The notes below the pieces were generated by a model. The model was not told the DNA's origin. It searched no databases and saw only the letters and a list, made by a program, of their open reading frames with translations. The translations under genes were made by a program, and so were the position numbers. From Clostridium gasigenes (lineage in GTDB: Bacteria > Bacillota > Clostridia > Clostridiales > Clostridiaceae): a DNA stretch of 64,000 nucleotides. This document shows, piece after piece, positions 34,835-44,327 of this stretch; the first letter of the stretch is position 1, and each line of letters begins with the position of its first letter. The stretch lies in NCBI RefSeq assembly GCF_900104115.1, contig NZ_FNJM01000006.1, positions 123,705-187,704 on the forward strand, written 5' to 3'.

Positions 34835-35437
34835 TTAAGGGGAAGGTTTAGTGAATATGTCTAAAAGTTTTGGTATTCCTTCTCTAATCATTAAATCATA
34901 TGCTTCTACAATTTCTTCGGTAGATGCTTCATTTACTCCAAGTAAATTCTGAAGTACTAACCCATCAATAGCTCCAATTAATATTGATGCTATGGCAGGT
35001 GTTAGTCTACATTTTTTCTTGCCATAAAGTTTTTCTAATATTTCCTCAACGTGAACTATCCATTCGCTATATTTACCTTTAAATTTTTCTCTTAACTGAA
35101 TTTCTCCTAGTATAGCCTCTTGAGCTAGATAAAATTGAATTCTATTTTCATCAGTCTTTTCAAATCTTTTTAATATATTCTCACTTATTTCTTTAATTGA
35201 TTGGTCTCTACTTATAACCCCTTCATTTAATTCATTTGATATTCTAGTAGAAACAGAAAGACTTACATTCATAACATCATAAAGTATTTCTTCTTTTGAA
35301 CTATAATAATGATATATAGCCCCCGTACTTAATCCTGCTTCCTTTGCTATGCCTCTTATTGTTGCACCGTTTATACCATTTTCACTGATGATTTTTTTAG
35401 CACCTTCAATTATACGGTCTTTTCCATGCTTTGACAC
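34835..35437 (-). CDS. TetR-family transcriptional regulator
   Basis: 200 residues from the GTG at 35437, which sits 8 bases after GGAGG; the GTG at 35446 overlaps that site. N-terminal helix-turn-helix: IIEGAKKIISENG, GATIRGIAKEAGLSTGAIYH, YYSSKEEILYDVM. The C-terminal helical domain is the ligand pocket. Divergent from the DUF5692 gene; the palindrome at 35597 in the shared region is the expected operator, so it likely represses that gene and perhaps itself. Confidence 0.9.
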   Translation of the reverse strand: MSKHGKDRIIEGAKKIISENGINGATIRGIAKEAGLSTGAIYHYYSSKEEILYDVMNVSLSVSTRISNELNEGVISRDQSIKEISENILKRFEKTDENRIQFYLAQEAILGEIQLREKFKGKYSEWIVHVEEILEKLYGKKKCRLTPAIASILIGAIDGLVLQNLLGVNEASTEEIVEAYDLMIREGIPKLLDIFTKPSP

Positions 35438-35559
35438 TTTTATCACCTCCGGATTCTATTTATAAATATAATAACATAAAAAATTATTGCTTTTATAAAT
35501 TAACTAATTTAAAGATATTTTAGAATTTCATTTACATATAAAAAACACTGATTTTTTAA

Positions 35560-35612
35560 TTGACTAAAAGGGTTTCACGGAATATAATGTAATTAAACCG
35601 AACGGTCGTTAT
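35560..35612 (+). promoter_or_regulatory. Promoter of the DUF5692 gene with TetR operator
   Basis: TTGACT (35560-35565), 17-base spacer, TATAAT (35583-35588), then the imperfect palindrome AACCGAACGGTCGTTA (35597-35612) at the transcription start. It resembles known TetR-family operators with AACCGACCGGTCGGTT-like arms. Repression by the divergent regulator is inferred. Confidence 0.75.
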
Positions 35613-35686
35613 GTTTAATATTATCATATAATATTAAATTAATGTATAAAAAATCTGTTAATAAAAATTTTAAAGGGGGACTTATA

Positions 35687-36526
35687 ATGGATATTCCTAT
35701 TTGGAAATATGTAATTTCAATGGGAGCTTACTTTACTTTACTTTTATTTATAGTTGAATACATGAAGAAAAATTATAAATTTGCAGCTATCTTCTGGATT
35801 CTTTCTTTACTTACATTTCCACTTTGGCTTATGGGAGGGGTAGTTGGATGGTTCCGTTGGGCGAAAATATGTAGTGTTATATTACCAACTATACTAGTAG
35901 GTCTGATCCGTGTATCTTCGGAAGAACAACGCCAAGGGAAATTTTGGAGTTTAATCAGAAAAGATTGGATTGTTTGGTTCCTATATGGAGTACTATTCTT
36001 AAATATTGCAGAAGCTACAATGAAAGATGTTGGTTTACTTAACTATGGTAATGCACTTTGTGGATTCTTATTATGTGTTACTATCCCATTCCCAAATGGG
36101 AGGAAGTTCTGGAAATTAAGTTCTAAAGATAATAGTGCAGTTGTAGCTTATACAACCGTAGCTTGGAATTTCTTATACACTACTTGGAACTTATGCTTTG
36201 TATATGGTGAAAGCCCTAAATACTTTGCAAGTTCGGTTTGTATACTATTAGCAGCTGAAGTATATCCTATTATTAAAGGTAGACCTGAGCTTTATATAAC
36301 AGCTCGTATTTATACATTAGCTACTCATATGATTGTTAGAGCTTGTTTGCCAAACTTATTCCCAGCAGTAATGGATGCATCATCATGGTTTAATGCAGAT
36401 GTATTAAGAAATTGGGGACTAGTTAATGCTATAATAATAATTCCTTATACATTCTGGTATATGTGGCAACTACATTCAGGTAAGTCTGAAGTAAGTTTCT
36501 TTAGAGGGAATACTCCAGCAATGTAA
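35687..36526 (+). CDS. Multi-spanning membrane protein, DUF5692 family
   Basis: 279 residues from the ATG at 35687, preceded by AAAGGGGG; the earlier ATG at 35642 lacks a site. About eight to nine hydrophobic segments, rich in Trp and Tyr (VVGWFRWAKICSVILP; VAWNFLYTTWNLCFVYG; PYTFWYMWQLHSG). Resembles DUF5692 proteins of clostridia; function unknown. The TetR neighbour and operator suggest it is induced by a small molecule, perhaps for transport or detoxification. Confidence 0.78.
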   Translation: MDIPIWKYVISMGAYFTLLLFIVEYMKKNYKFAAIFWILSLLTFPLWLMGGVVGWFRWAKICSVILPTILVGLIRVSSEEQRQGKFWSLIRKDWIVWFLYGVLFLNIAEATMKDVGLLNYGNALCGFLLCVTIPFPNGRKFWKLSSKDNSAVVAYTTVAWNFLYTTWNLCFVYGESPKYFASSVCILLAAEVYPIIKGRPELYITARIYTLATHMIVRACLPNLFPAVMDASSWFNADVLRNWGLVNAIIIIPYTFWYMWQLHSGKSEVSFFRGNTPAM

Positions 36527-36882
36527 AATAAAAAATAACCATGCTTAGATTAATCTACGTATGGTTATTTTTTATTTTGAAATTTAAGGATTAGGAAATA
36601 AAAAAAAGCGCTTTCGCGCTTTTTAAAAAATGGGGGGATGGGACCTGTACTATACAGGTTTTTGTATCTACCTTTTAAGTATGAACCATATAGGGAATTT
36701 ATATACATCTAAATTATAAAATATTAAATAAATTATAAATATTTTTTATAATTGTATGAAGGATAATAATTTATTGGGAAAATAGTACATATTATGAGGA
36801 AAAAGATATTAACTAGATTATTATTATGGTATAGTAAATTTAATTAATAATAAATATAGACATATATGAAAGGTGGTAAATT
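36527..36882 (+). other. Gene-free region with three tandem terminators
   Basis: Three stem-loops with T-tracts follow one another: AAATAACCAT/ATGGTTATTT (36531-36577), AAAAAGCGC/GCGCTTTTT (36601-36623), ACCTGTA/ACAGGT (36642-36664). The rest is AT-rich and holds the pepA promoter (TATAGT near 36831). No open frame. Confidence 0.7.
36531..36577 (+). terminator. Intrinsic terminator after DUF5692 gene
   Basis: AAAAATAACCAT pairs with ATGGTTATTTTT, followed by TATTTT. Confidence 0.88.
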
Positions 36883-38364
36883 ATGAAAGTAGGATTTAAA
36901 AGTATGACATGCGCTGAAGTGGATGCCTTAGTAGTAAATTTAGTAGAAAATAAATTAACTACACCTAATGAAGCTCTTAATAAATCTATAAAAATGTTAG
37001 TAGATAGAGAATTATTCGCTGGAAAAGAGGGGGAAGTTTATACATTTACTAGAGAAAATAATGAAACTTTACAAACAGTAATATTAGTAGGGCTTGGAAA
37101 AGAAGAAAATTTATCTTTAGAAGATTTTAGAAAGGTAGCAGGTAATGCTATTAAGAAATGTATAGAATTAAAGTTGAATAAAGTGTTCTTAAGAATACCA
37201 GAGGTTAAGACTTTAGAAGCTAGTGAAATAGCAAAGGCTATGACTTATGGAGCGGTTCTTGGTAATTATACTTTTGATAAATATAAGACTTCTAAAAAAG
37301 AAGCAAAGGAAATTGAAGTTTCTATAGGAGCCCATGGGGTTAATGATGAGACTGTAGAAGAAATGGTTAAATCTATACAAGAGGGAAGAGAAATTGCTGA
37401 AGGTGTTATAATAGCAAGAAATTTAGTTAATGAACCTTCAAATGTTTTATACCCAGAAACTTTAGCAAATGAAGCAATTAAAATTTCAAAGGAAAGTGGA
37501 TTTGATATAGAAGTATTTGGCTTAGATAAGATAAAAGAATTAAAAATGGAAGCATTCTATGAAGTTTCTAAAGGATCAGAAAAAGAGCCTAAACTTATAG
37601 TTATGAGATACTTTGGAAATAAGGACAATAAAGAAGATATATTAGGATTAGTAGGAAAAGGGTTAACGTATGATTCTGGTGGATATTCAATAAAACCTAC
37701 TGCTGGAATGGATACTATGAAATCTGATATGGGTGGAGCAGCTGCAGTTATTGGTGCTATGTCTATTATTGCAAAGAGAAAACTTAAAATAAATGTAGTT
37801 ACAGTAATAGCATCTTGTGAAAATTTAATATCTGGAAATGCTTATAAACCTGGTGAAATAATAGGTTCTATGGCAGGGAAAACTATAGAAGTTCTTAATA
37901 CTGATGCAGAAGGTAGATTAACTTTAGCAGATGCAGTCCATTATATAATTGAAAAAGAAAATGCTAAGGAAATTATTGATGTTGCTACGTTAACAGGAGC
38001 TGCTTTAGTAGCTTTAGGTGAAACAACAACAGCCGTAATAACTAATAATAGTGAATTTTATAAAGAACTTAAAGAAGTTTCAGATTACACTGGAGAAAAG
38101 GTTTGGGAACTGCCAGCTTTTGATGATTATAAGAAACTTATAAAATCAGACATAGCAGATTTAAAGAATATTGGTGGAAAATTTGCAGGAACAATAACAG
38201 CTGGTTTATTTATTAAGGAATTTGTTCAAGATAAACCTTGGTTACATTTAGATATAGCTGGAACATCGTGGTCATCATCAAAAAGTGACTATGGAATTAA
38301 AGGCGGAACTGGTGCACCAGTAAGCACTTTATATGAGTTAGCGAAGAAAAAGCAAAGTAAATAA
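36883..38364 (+). CDS. pepA: Leucyl aminopeptidase (M17)
   Basis: 493 residues. The M17 signature NTDAEGRLTLADA (about residue 339) and metal/active-site segments GKGLTYDSGGYSIKP and MKSDMGGAAAV are intact. A cytosolic hexameric two-metal exopeptidase that removes N-terminal residues from peptides. The N-terminal domain (about 1-165) is divergent, as usual in the family. GAAAGGTGG site. Monocistronic, with a hairpin at 38373. Confidence 0.94.
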   Translation: MKVGFKSMTCAEVDALVVNLVENKLTTPNEALNKSIKMLVDRELFAGKEGEVYTFTRENNETLQTVILVGLGKEENLSLEDFRKVAGNAIKKCIELKLNKVFLRIPEVKTLEASEIAKAMTYGAVLGNYTFDKYKTSKKEAKEIEVSIGAHGVNDETVEEMVKSIQEGREIAEGVIIARNLVNEPSNVLYPETLANEAIKISKESGFDIEVFGLDKIKELKMEAFYEVSKGSEKEPKLIVMRYFGNKDNKEDILGLVGKGLTYDSGGYSIKPTAGMDTMKSDMGGAAAVIGAMSIIAKRKLKINVVTVIASCENLISGNAYKPGEIIGSMAGKTIEVLNTDAEGRLTLADAVHYIIEKENAKEIIDVATLTGAALVALGETTTAVITNNSEFYKELKEVSDYTGEKVWELPAFDDYKKLIKSDIADLKNIGGKFAGTITAGLFIKEFVQDKPWLHLDIAGTSWSSSKSDYGIKGGTGAPVSTLYELAKKKQSK

Positions 38365-38372
38365 TTATGGAT

Positions 38373-38408
38373 AAAAGAAGGTGACTTATATTATAGGTCA
38401 CTTTTCTT
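38373..38408 (+). terminator. Intrinsic terminator after pepA
   Basis: AAGAAGGTGACTTA pairs with TAGGTCACTTTTCTT around a small loop. Confidence 0.75.
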
Positions 38409-38455
38409 AAGTTAGAGTAATATACATGATAAAAGTAATTAACAGTTTGAAAAAG

Positions 38456-38498
38456 TTATCCACATAAATCTTTAGTTTAAATTTAATATTGTGGATAA
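38456..38498. promoter_or_regulatory. Inverted pair of perfect DnaA boxes
   Basis: TTATCCACA at 38456-38464 and its reverse complement TGTGGATAA at 38490-38498, both exact matches to the DnaA box consensus, 25 bases apart in the non-coding pepA-asnS gap. No other perfect box was noticed in the window. Possible DnaA-titration or initiation-control site; function not shown. Confidence 0.55.
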
Positions 38499-38505
38499 TA
38501 TATAA

Positions 38506-38555
38506 TTAAAAATAGAAGAGGAAAAGTCTGCTTTATAGACTTTTCCTCTTCTATT
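38506..38555 (-). terminator. Intrinsic terminator of asnS
   Basis: 19-bp perfect stem AATAGAAGAGGAAAAGTCT (38511-38529) with AGACTTTTCCTCTTCTATT (38537-38555). On the minus strand it is followed by TTTTTAATT. Confidence 0.9.
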
Positions 38556-38607
38556 TAGGTTGTGTTATTAAACTGAGTATTTAAACTAGTTATATATTTT
38601 TTTAATA

Positions 38608-40002
38608 CTAGAAATCAGATTGTCCAGTTGTTCTTGGGAATGGTATTACGTCTCTGATGTTTGACATACCAGTAATGTACATTATAAGTCTTTCGAATCC
38701 TAAACCAAAACCTGCATGTTTAGTTTCTCCGTACTTTCTAAGTTCTAAATACCACCAGTAATCTTCTTCATTAAGGTTTAAATCTGCCAATCTCTTAGTT
38801 AAAACATCAAGTCTTTCTTCTCTTTGGCTACCTCCAATAATTTCTCCGATTCCTGGAACTAATAAGTCCATAGCTGCAACTGTTTTTCCATCTTCGTTTA
38901 CTCTCATGTAGAAAGCTTTAATATCTTTTGGATAATCAGTAACAAATAATGGTTTCTTAAAGTGTTCTTCAGTTAAATATCTTTCATGCTCTGTTTGTAA
39001 ATCAATACCCCATTCTACTTTGTAATCAAATTTCTTATCAGTAGCTTTTAATATTTCAACAGCTTCTGTATAAGTAACTTTTGCAAAATCAGAAGATACT
39101 ACATGGTTTAATCTATCTAATATACCCTTATCTACGAATTGGTTGAAGAAGTCCATTTCTTCTGGACATTCAGCCATAACATAGCTTATAACATATTTCA
39201 ACATTTCTTCAGAAAGTTCCATATTGTCTTCTAAATCAGCAAATGCTATTTCAGGTTCTACCATCCAAAACTCAGCTGCATGTCTTGCTGTGTTTGAGTT
39301 TTCTGCTCTGAAAGTAGGTCCAAAAGTATAAACATTTCTAAATGCTAAAGCAAAACATTCTGCATTTAATTGTCCTGATACTGTAAGGTTAGATTCTTTA
39401 CCAAAGAAATCTTTGCTATAATCTATAGCGCCTTGCTCAGTTTTTGGAGTTTTGTCTAAATCAAGAGTTGTAACCTTGAACATTTCTCCAGCACCTTCAC
39501 AATCACTACCAGTTAGGATTGGAGTGTGTGTATATACAAATCCTTTTTCTTGAAAGAATTTATGGATTGCGTAAGCAGCTACAGAACGAACTCTGAACAC
39601 TGCTGAGAAAGCATTAGTTCTTGGTCTTAAATGAGCTATTGTTCTTAAATATTCAAAGCTATGTCTTTTCTTTTGAAGTGGGTAATCTGATTGTGACATA
39701 CCTTCAACAATAACTTCTGTAGCTTGAATTTCAAATTGTTGTTTTGAATCCGGAGTAGCTACAAGTGTACCTATAACTTTTAATGATGAGTTTATAGGTA
39801 ATTTTGATATTTCTTTAAAATTTTCTAATTTGTTATCAAAAACAACTTGAACGTTTTTAAAGAAACTACCGTCGTTAATTTCGATGAATCCAAATGCATT
39901 TGAAGCTCTTAGAGTTCTTATCCATCCTGATATTTTGACTTTTTTTGATAAATGTTCTTCAGAATTTCTGTAAAGTGATTTAATTAAAACTACTTTTTCC
40001 AT
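38608..40002 (-). CDS. asnS: Asparaginyl-tRNA synthetase
   Basis: 464 residues, class IIb. OB-fold anticodon-binding domain at the N-terminus ([20 protein letters not shown]); class II motif 2 [20 protein letters not shown] and motif 3 [16 protein letters not shown]. The insert and lack of an AspRS-type domain favour Asn. Charges tRNA-Asn with asparagine. Start ATG after GGAGG. Regulated by a T-box leader upstream on the same strand. Confidence 0.95.
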   Translation of the reverse strand: MEKVVLIKSLYRNSEEHLSKKVKISGWIRTLRASNAFGFIEINDGSFFKNVQVVFDNKLENFKEISKLPINSSLKVIGTLVATPDSKQQFEIQATEVIVEGMSQSDYPLQKKRHSFEYLRTIAHLRPRTNAFSAVFRVRSVAAYAIHKFFQEKGFVYTHTPILTGSDCEGAGEMFKVTTLDLDKTPKTEQGAIDYSKDFFGKESNLTVSGQLNAECFALAFRNVYTFGPTFRAENSNTARHAAEFWMVEPEIAFADLEDNMELSEEMLKYVISYVMAECPEEMDFFNQFVDKGILDRLNHVVSSDFAKVTYTEAVEILKATDKKFDYKVEWGIDLQTEHERYLTEEHFKKPLFVTDYPKDIKAFYMRVNEDGKTVAAMDLLVPGIGEIIGGSQREERLDVLTKRLADLNLNEEDYWWYLELRKYGETKHAGFGLGFERLIMYITGMSNIRDVIPFPRTTGQSDF

Positions 40003-40019
40003 AATTGCCTCCTATAAGA

Positions 40020-40395
40020 TATAATAATTTAAAATAAAAAACCTTTCATCCAAGGATCACATAGATCCTGGGACGAAAGGTATATTTTTCGCGGTACCAC
40101 CCAAATTGTCATATTAAAAACATGACCAACTTAAATTGACACAATAATGTCATTCAATTAATAACGGTTTGAATCCGTCTAAGCCTACTTAAGTGAGACT
40201 AAAAAATTTAATTTTGTTAGTCGAAATTACACCTTTGACATAAGGAAAAGGTGATTCGTTTTTCACTTGTTCGGTTAGAAACTCAGAGATGTTATTCACT
40301 AAAGGCTTCGTATAAGGCTCTCACCAATCCTTACTCGCTAAGACTACTTCCATATAGGTACTCTTCTCTTCATAGTAATAAAAATATAATATTTC
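40020..40395 (-). ncRNA. T-box leader (tRNA-sensing riboswitch) of asnS
   Basis: On the minus strand the invariant T-box GGGTGGTACCGCG (40102-40090) is followed by a terminator stem, ACCTTTCGTCCCAGGATC pairing with GATCCTTGGATGAAAGGT (40081-40041), and a T-run. Upstream lies a long Stem I-like region beginning near AGAAGAGAGTA-type sequence. An AAC triplet in CTAACC lies in the expected specifier area (inference), matching tRNA-Asn. Uncharged tRNA-Asn would stabilise the antiterminator and allow asnS transcription. Confidence 0.93.
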
Positions 40396-40474
40396 TTAAG
40401 ATTTTACACTACTTCTATAACATTTGCAACTTTTAAACATAATATACTTCTATAATATGTTATTGGAGGGTTAT

Positions 40475-40867
40475 ATGACAAAGAAAAATATATTAGAAAA
40501 AAAATTTGAAGAATTAGATATTTTAAAAGAAATTTTATCAACTTATCCAAGTGATTATACAAATAATATAGTAAAGCGAATTGGTGAGGTTAGTGAAGAG
40601 ATAATTAGTTACTTAGCTATTTCTAAAAGAGCGTTAAAAGAGTTTACTTTAGAGGAAGTAGCTAAATATAATGGTAAGGATGGAATGCCAGCCTATGTTA
40701 TTATTAATGGAAGTGTTTATGATACAGGTGATGTTGCTGTTTGGAAGGGTGGGGTTCATTTTGGAATATTAGCTGGAAGTGATTTAACAGAAGTTTATAA
40801 TAGTTGTCATTCAGGGAAAAAAGAAATTTTGGGGAAATTAAGACTTGTAGGAACTTTGAAACAATAG
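40475..40867 (+). CDS. Cytochrome b5-like heme/steroid-binding domain protein
   Basis: 130 residues from the ATG at 40475, which follows GGAGGG; earlier in-frame ATGs lack a site. The C-terminal ~75 residues form the cytochrome b5-like domain (FTLEEVAKYNGKDGMPAYVI, GSVYDTGDV, WKGGVHFGILAGSDLTE). The N-terminal ~50 residues are a charged helical region. The heme-ligand histidine pair of true cytochrome b5 is not evident, so it may be the MAPR-like group that binds heme differently. Role unknown. Divergent from asnS. Confidence 0.85.
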   Translation: MTKKNILEKKFEELDILKEILSTYPSDYTNNIVKRIGEVSEEIISYLAISKRALKEFTLEEVAKYNGKDGMPAYVIINGSVYDTGDVAVWKGGVHFGILAGSDLTEVYNSCHSGKKEILGKLRLVGTLKQ

Positions 40868-40873
40868 ATACTT

Positions 40874-40906
40874 AAAACTAAAAGCGCTTAGTGGCGCTTT
40901 TAGTTT
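40874..40906. terminator. Bidirectional intrinsic terminator
   Basis: AAAACTAAAAGCGC and GCGCTTTTAGTTT around TTAGTG, between convergent genes. It overlaps the final codon of the minus-strand gene. Confidence 0.85.
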
Positions 40907-41603
40907 ATTCTTGGCCTGTTTCGTAAGACTTAACAATATTTCCAGGGAAATTGAGCATTGTGCAGTCTTTAACGATTTTTTTGTATTCATATTCTAATTC
41001 TTCGAATTCAACTTTTATATCATTAGGGCCATTTATATCTAAAATACAATAAGTGGCATTCGGACGACCAATTTTAGGTTTGCCTACGCTACCTACATTT
41101 ACAAAAATTTTTTCATCGAAATTCTTAAGTGAAGGAATATGTGTGTGTGCACATACCAAAACATCAGAGGAAAAATCTTTCATAATTTCTTTTGTATTAG
41201 GACCATCTTCAAAAAGATATTCATTTATAGAGTTAGGACTTCCATGAACAAATTCAACTTTAACACCCTCAAAATTATATTTTAATGTAGTTGGTAATCC
41301 ACTAAGAAAATATTTGTTTGAAACTCTAATCTCGGAAAGTGCCCAAGGCAGTGCAAATGAGTTTATAGGAGTATCTCTTATATAAGTAAATCCACCATCT
41401 ACAACTGAGGCATCATAGTTTCCTTTTATACAAGGTAATTCTCTTCTCCTTATTAATGCAATAACCTCGTTAGGATGAGGCCCGTAACCTACCAAATCAC
41501 CTAAACAAACTATAAGATCAACTTTTTTTTGGTCTATATCTTCTAAAACTTTCATTAATGCATAAAGATTTCCATGTATATCTGAAATTGCTGCAATTTT
41601 CAT
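40905..41603 (-). CDS. Calcineurin-like metallophosphoesterase (YfcE/MJ0936 type)
   Basis: 232 residues. Motifs in order: AISDIHGNLYAL (D-x-H), CLGDLVGYG (G-D-x-x), GNYDAS (GN-[HD] variant, GNYD), VHGSP, and CAHTHIP. These supply the two-metal site of small phosphodiesterases; the substrate is not predictable. Terminates against the cytochrome-b5-like gene. Unclear ribosome binding site apart from GGGGG before the ATG. Confidence 0.88.
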   Translation of the reverse strand: MKIAAISDIHGNLYALMKVLEDIDQKKVDLIVCLGDLVGYGPHPNEVIALIRRRELPCIKGNYDASVVDGGFTYIRDTPINSFALPWALSEIRVSNKYFLSGLPTTLKYNFEGVKVEFVHGSPNSINEYLFEDGPNTKEIMKDFSSDVLVCAHTHIPSLKNFDEKIFVNVGSVGKPKIGRPNATYCILDINGPNDIKVEFEELEYEYKKIVKDCTMLNFPGNIVKSYETGQE

Positions 41604-41634
41604 TTAAAGTAACCCCCATTATTTTATTTATATT

Positions 41635-41691
41635 AGGGACGTTCAAATAAATAGAAAGTCAGTATGCTAGTCTATTTATTTGAATGTTCCT
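41635..41691. repeat. Dispersed hairpin family member, best-conserved copy
   Basis: 21-base arms AGGGACGTTCAAATAAATAGA and TCTATTTATTTGAATGTTCCT enclose AAGTCAGTATGCTAG. It has the full family layout: A-GGGA end, A-rich arm ending AATAGA, CTAG in the loop, TCTATT, and TCC-T end. It lies in the divergent gap between the phosphoesterase and M24 peptidase genes. Confidence 0.7.
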
Positions 41692-41913
41692 TACTGGATA
41701 ATTTTTTGTAAGATTCAGCTGAATTTAAGAACTCTTTGATATTTAACATTATAGCACTTAGGAATCTGAAAAAAAATAACAGTTTTTAATTATAGTTATA
41801 TGGACTAGTTGTTTTTTAAAATATGTATTTAATATAGTTATAAGTACTATATAGATATTGTTTTTATTTTGAGGTATATTATATAGATAGTAGAAGAAAA
41901 AGGAGGAAAAATT

Positions 41914-42990
41914 ATGAAGATAAATAGGGTAAGTAATGTTATAAAAGAGATGGAAAAGCAAGGGTTAAATCAAATGGTTGTAACATCAGCAGCATCAATA
42001 TTTTATTTAACTGGTAAGTGGATTTCTGCAGGTGAAAGAATGGTGGCTTTATATTTAAATATAAATGGGAACCATAAGCTTATAGTAAATAAATTATTTC
42101 CTATATATGAGGATTTAGGGGTGGATATAGAATGGTATACGGACATAGAAGATCCTATAGAAATTTTATGTAAAATAGTAAATAAGAAAGAAGATTTAGG
42201 TATAGATAAAAATTGGCCAGCGCATTTCTTAATAAATATTATGAATAGAGAGGGTGCAAAGGGGTTTGTAAATTCTTCACCTATAGTTGATAGATTAAGA
42301 ATGATTAAAGATAAAGAAGAAATTATACTTATGAAAAAATCATCTAAAATAAATGATAGAGTAATTACGGCTCTATGTAATAATTTAAAAGAAGGATATT
42401 CAGAAAAATATTATTGTAATCTTTTAGCAGAATTATATGAAAAAGAAGGTGTAAATTCATTTTCATTTTCACCAATAATAGCAACAAGTCCAAATGGTGC
42501 AGATCCTCATCATAAATCTGGAAATGAAACTTTAAAGAAAGGTCAAAGTATAGTTATAGATATTGGTGGAGTTTATAATTATTATTGCTCAGATATGACT
42601 AGAACAGTATTCTTTGGGGAAGAGCCAAATGAAAGACATAAAGAAATATATAACATTGTAAAAACTGCAAATTTAAAAGCAATAGAGAATGTAAAAGAGG
42701 GTGTTAAATTCTCTGATATAGATAAGGCTGCAAGAGACCATATAGAAAAGGCTGGATATGGAGAGTTCTTTACACATAGAACTGGTCATAGTATTGGAAT
42801 TGAAGGTCATGATTTTGGAGATGTAAGTTCTATAAATCATGAAGAAGTTAAAGCTGGAATGATATTCTCAATAGAACCCGGAATATATCTTAAAGATGAT
42901 TTTGGGGTAAGAATAGAAGATTTAGTTTTAGTTACTAAAGACGGATGTGAAATTCTGAACTCAGTGTCAAAAGAAGTAACAATTATATAA
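41914..42990 (+). CDS. M24 family Xaa-Pro dipeptidase/aminopeptidase
   Basis: 358 residues. N-terminal creatinase-like domain (about 1-125) and C-terminal pita-bread domain. The metal ligands are visible: two Asp in VIDIGGVYNYYCSDMTRTVF, His in HRTGHSIGIEGHD, Glu in SIEPGIYL, and Glu in GVRIEDLVLV. Cleaves Xaa-Pro bonds using two Mn or Co ions; PepP versus PepQ cannot be settled by eye. Strong AAAGGAGGAAAAATT site. Monocistronic. Confidence 0.9.
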   Translation: MKINRVSNVIKEMEKQGLNQMVVTSAASIFYLTGKWISAGERMVALYLNINGNHKLIVNKLFPIYEDLGVDIEWYTDIEDPIEILCKIVNKKEDLGIDKNWPAHFLINIMNREGAKGFVNSSPIVDRLRMIKDKEEIILMKKSSKINDRVITALCNNLKEGYSEKYYCNLLAELYEKEGVNSFSFSPIIATSPNGADPHHKSGNETLKKGQSIVIDIGGVYNYYCSDMTRTVFFGEEPNERHKEIYNIVKTANLKAIENVKEGVKFSDIDKAARDHIEKAGYGEFFTHRTGHSIGIEGHDFGDVSSINHEEVKAGMIFSIEPGIYLKDDFGVRIEDLVLVTKDGCEILNSVSKEVTII

Positions 42991-42997
42991 AAATAAA

Positions 42998-43040
42998 AAA
43001 AAGAAGTTTAGATTTAATTAAAAATCTAAGCTTCTTTTTA
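42998..43040. terminator. Bidirectional intrinsic terminator
   Basis: AAAAAGAAGTTTAGATTT pairs with AATCTAAGCTTCTTTTT between convergent genes. Confidence 0.88.
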
Positions 43041-43046
43041 GGTCAT

Positions 43047-44267
43047 TTAAAATAATATTCCGGCTATTGTACCAGTTAAACAAGTTGCTAAAACACCACC
43101 AACTAAGGCTTTAAAACCAAGTTTTGCAATTGTTGGTTTCTTTTCTGGTGCTAAACCACCAATACCTGCTATTTGAATTGCTATTGAACTGATGTTAGCA
43201 AACCCGCATAGCGCATAAGTTAAGATTAATATTGTTTTTGGTTGTAATCCACCAGATTTTACAAAGTTAGCTAATTCTGAATAGGCAACAAATTCGTTAA
43301 GTATTACTTTTTGACCAAGTAAGCTACCAGCTGCTGATATATCTGTGAAAGGTATTCCCATTAAGTAAGCAAGAGGGGAAAATACTTTTCCAAGAATCCA
43401 TTGGAAGCTTAATTCAGGGAATCCAAATAATCCGCCAAATGCACCCACTAAGAAGTTAAGTAATGCAAGTAGTGCAATGAAGGCAAGTAACATAGCTCCA
43501 ACATTTAGAGCAAGGCCAAGACCATCACTAGCACCATTTGCAGCAGCTTCAACAACATTTGAAGCTGTATTTTCTACAGTGATATTTGTTGAGTTTTTAG
43601 TTTCACTTTCCTCTGTTTCAGGAACTAATATCTTAGCCATAACAAGCCCTGCAGGCGCCGCCATTATACTAGCAGCTAAAAGATGACCTGCATTAACTCC
43701 CATTGCAACATAACCAACCATAACACTACCAGCAACAGTACACATTCCGCCTACCATAATTGCCATAATTTCTGACTTTGTCATACTTTTAATGAATGGT
43801 TTAACTAAAAGTGGCGCTTCTGTTTGACTAAGAAAAATATTTCCTACCGCACTTAGAGTTTCAGAACAACTTGTTCCAAGTAGTTTGCAAATAAATTTAG
43901 CTATAAAATTAATTATAAATTGCATTACTCCAAGGTAGTATAAAACTCCCATTAAAGCTGAGAAAAATATTATCGTAGGTAAAACTTGAAGCACAAATAC
44001 AAAACCTATTGATTTAGTATCCATAAGAGGTCCAAATAAGAAGTTAGACCCTTCAAGTGTGAAATCTAATAATTTAGTAATTGCATTACTAGCACCTTGA
44101 AAAACTTTTTGTCCAAATGGAATTTTTAAAATAAGAACTGCAAATACTATTTGAAGTCCAAGACCTGTTAAAACAAGCCTCCAGTCAATTTTCTTTTTGT
44201 TATCAGAAAGTAAAAAAGCTATACCTAAAATAACAATTATTCCTAAAATACCTATAAATCTATTCAA
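43047..44267 (-). CDS. NupC-family concentrative nucleoside transporter
   Basis: 406 residues from a TTG 6 bases after AAAAGGAGAATT. About nine to ten hydrophobic segments and the CNT signatures LPTIIFFSALMGVLYYLG, FLSQTEAPLLVKPF and CGFANISSIAIQIAGIGGLA. A Na+- or H+-coupled nucleoside importer. It follows the purine-nucleoside phosphorylase gene on the same strand by 60 bases, so uptake and cleavage of nucleosides are encoded together. Confidence 0.93.
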   Translation of the reverse strand: MNRFIGILGIIVILGIAFLLSDNKKKIDWRLVLTGLGLQIVFAVLILKIPFGQKVFQGASNAITKLLDFTLEGSNFLFGPLMDTKSIGFVFVLQVLPTIIFFSALMGVLYYLGVMQFIINFIAKFICKLLGTSCSETLSAVGNIFLSQTEAPLLVKPFIKSMTKSEIMAIMVGGMCTVAGSVMVGYVAMGVNAGHLLAASIMAAPAGLVMAKILVPETEESETKNSTNITVENTASNVVEAAANGASDGLGLALNVGAMLLAFIALLALLNFLVGAFGGLFGFPELSFQWILGKVFSPLAYLMGIPFTDISAAGSLLGQKVILNEFVAYSELANFVKSGGLQPKTILILTYALCGFANISSIAIQIAGIGGLAPEKKPTIAKLGFKALVGGVLATCLTGTIAGILF

Positions 44268-44327
44268 TTTTAATTCTCCTTTTTCTTCTGTGTTTTTATT
44301 GGGTTTATCAGTAGTTGGGTATGAGTT

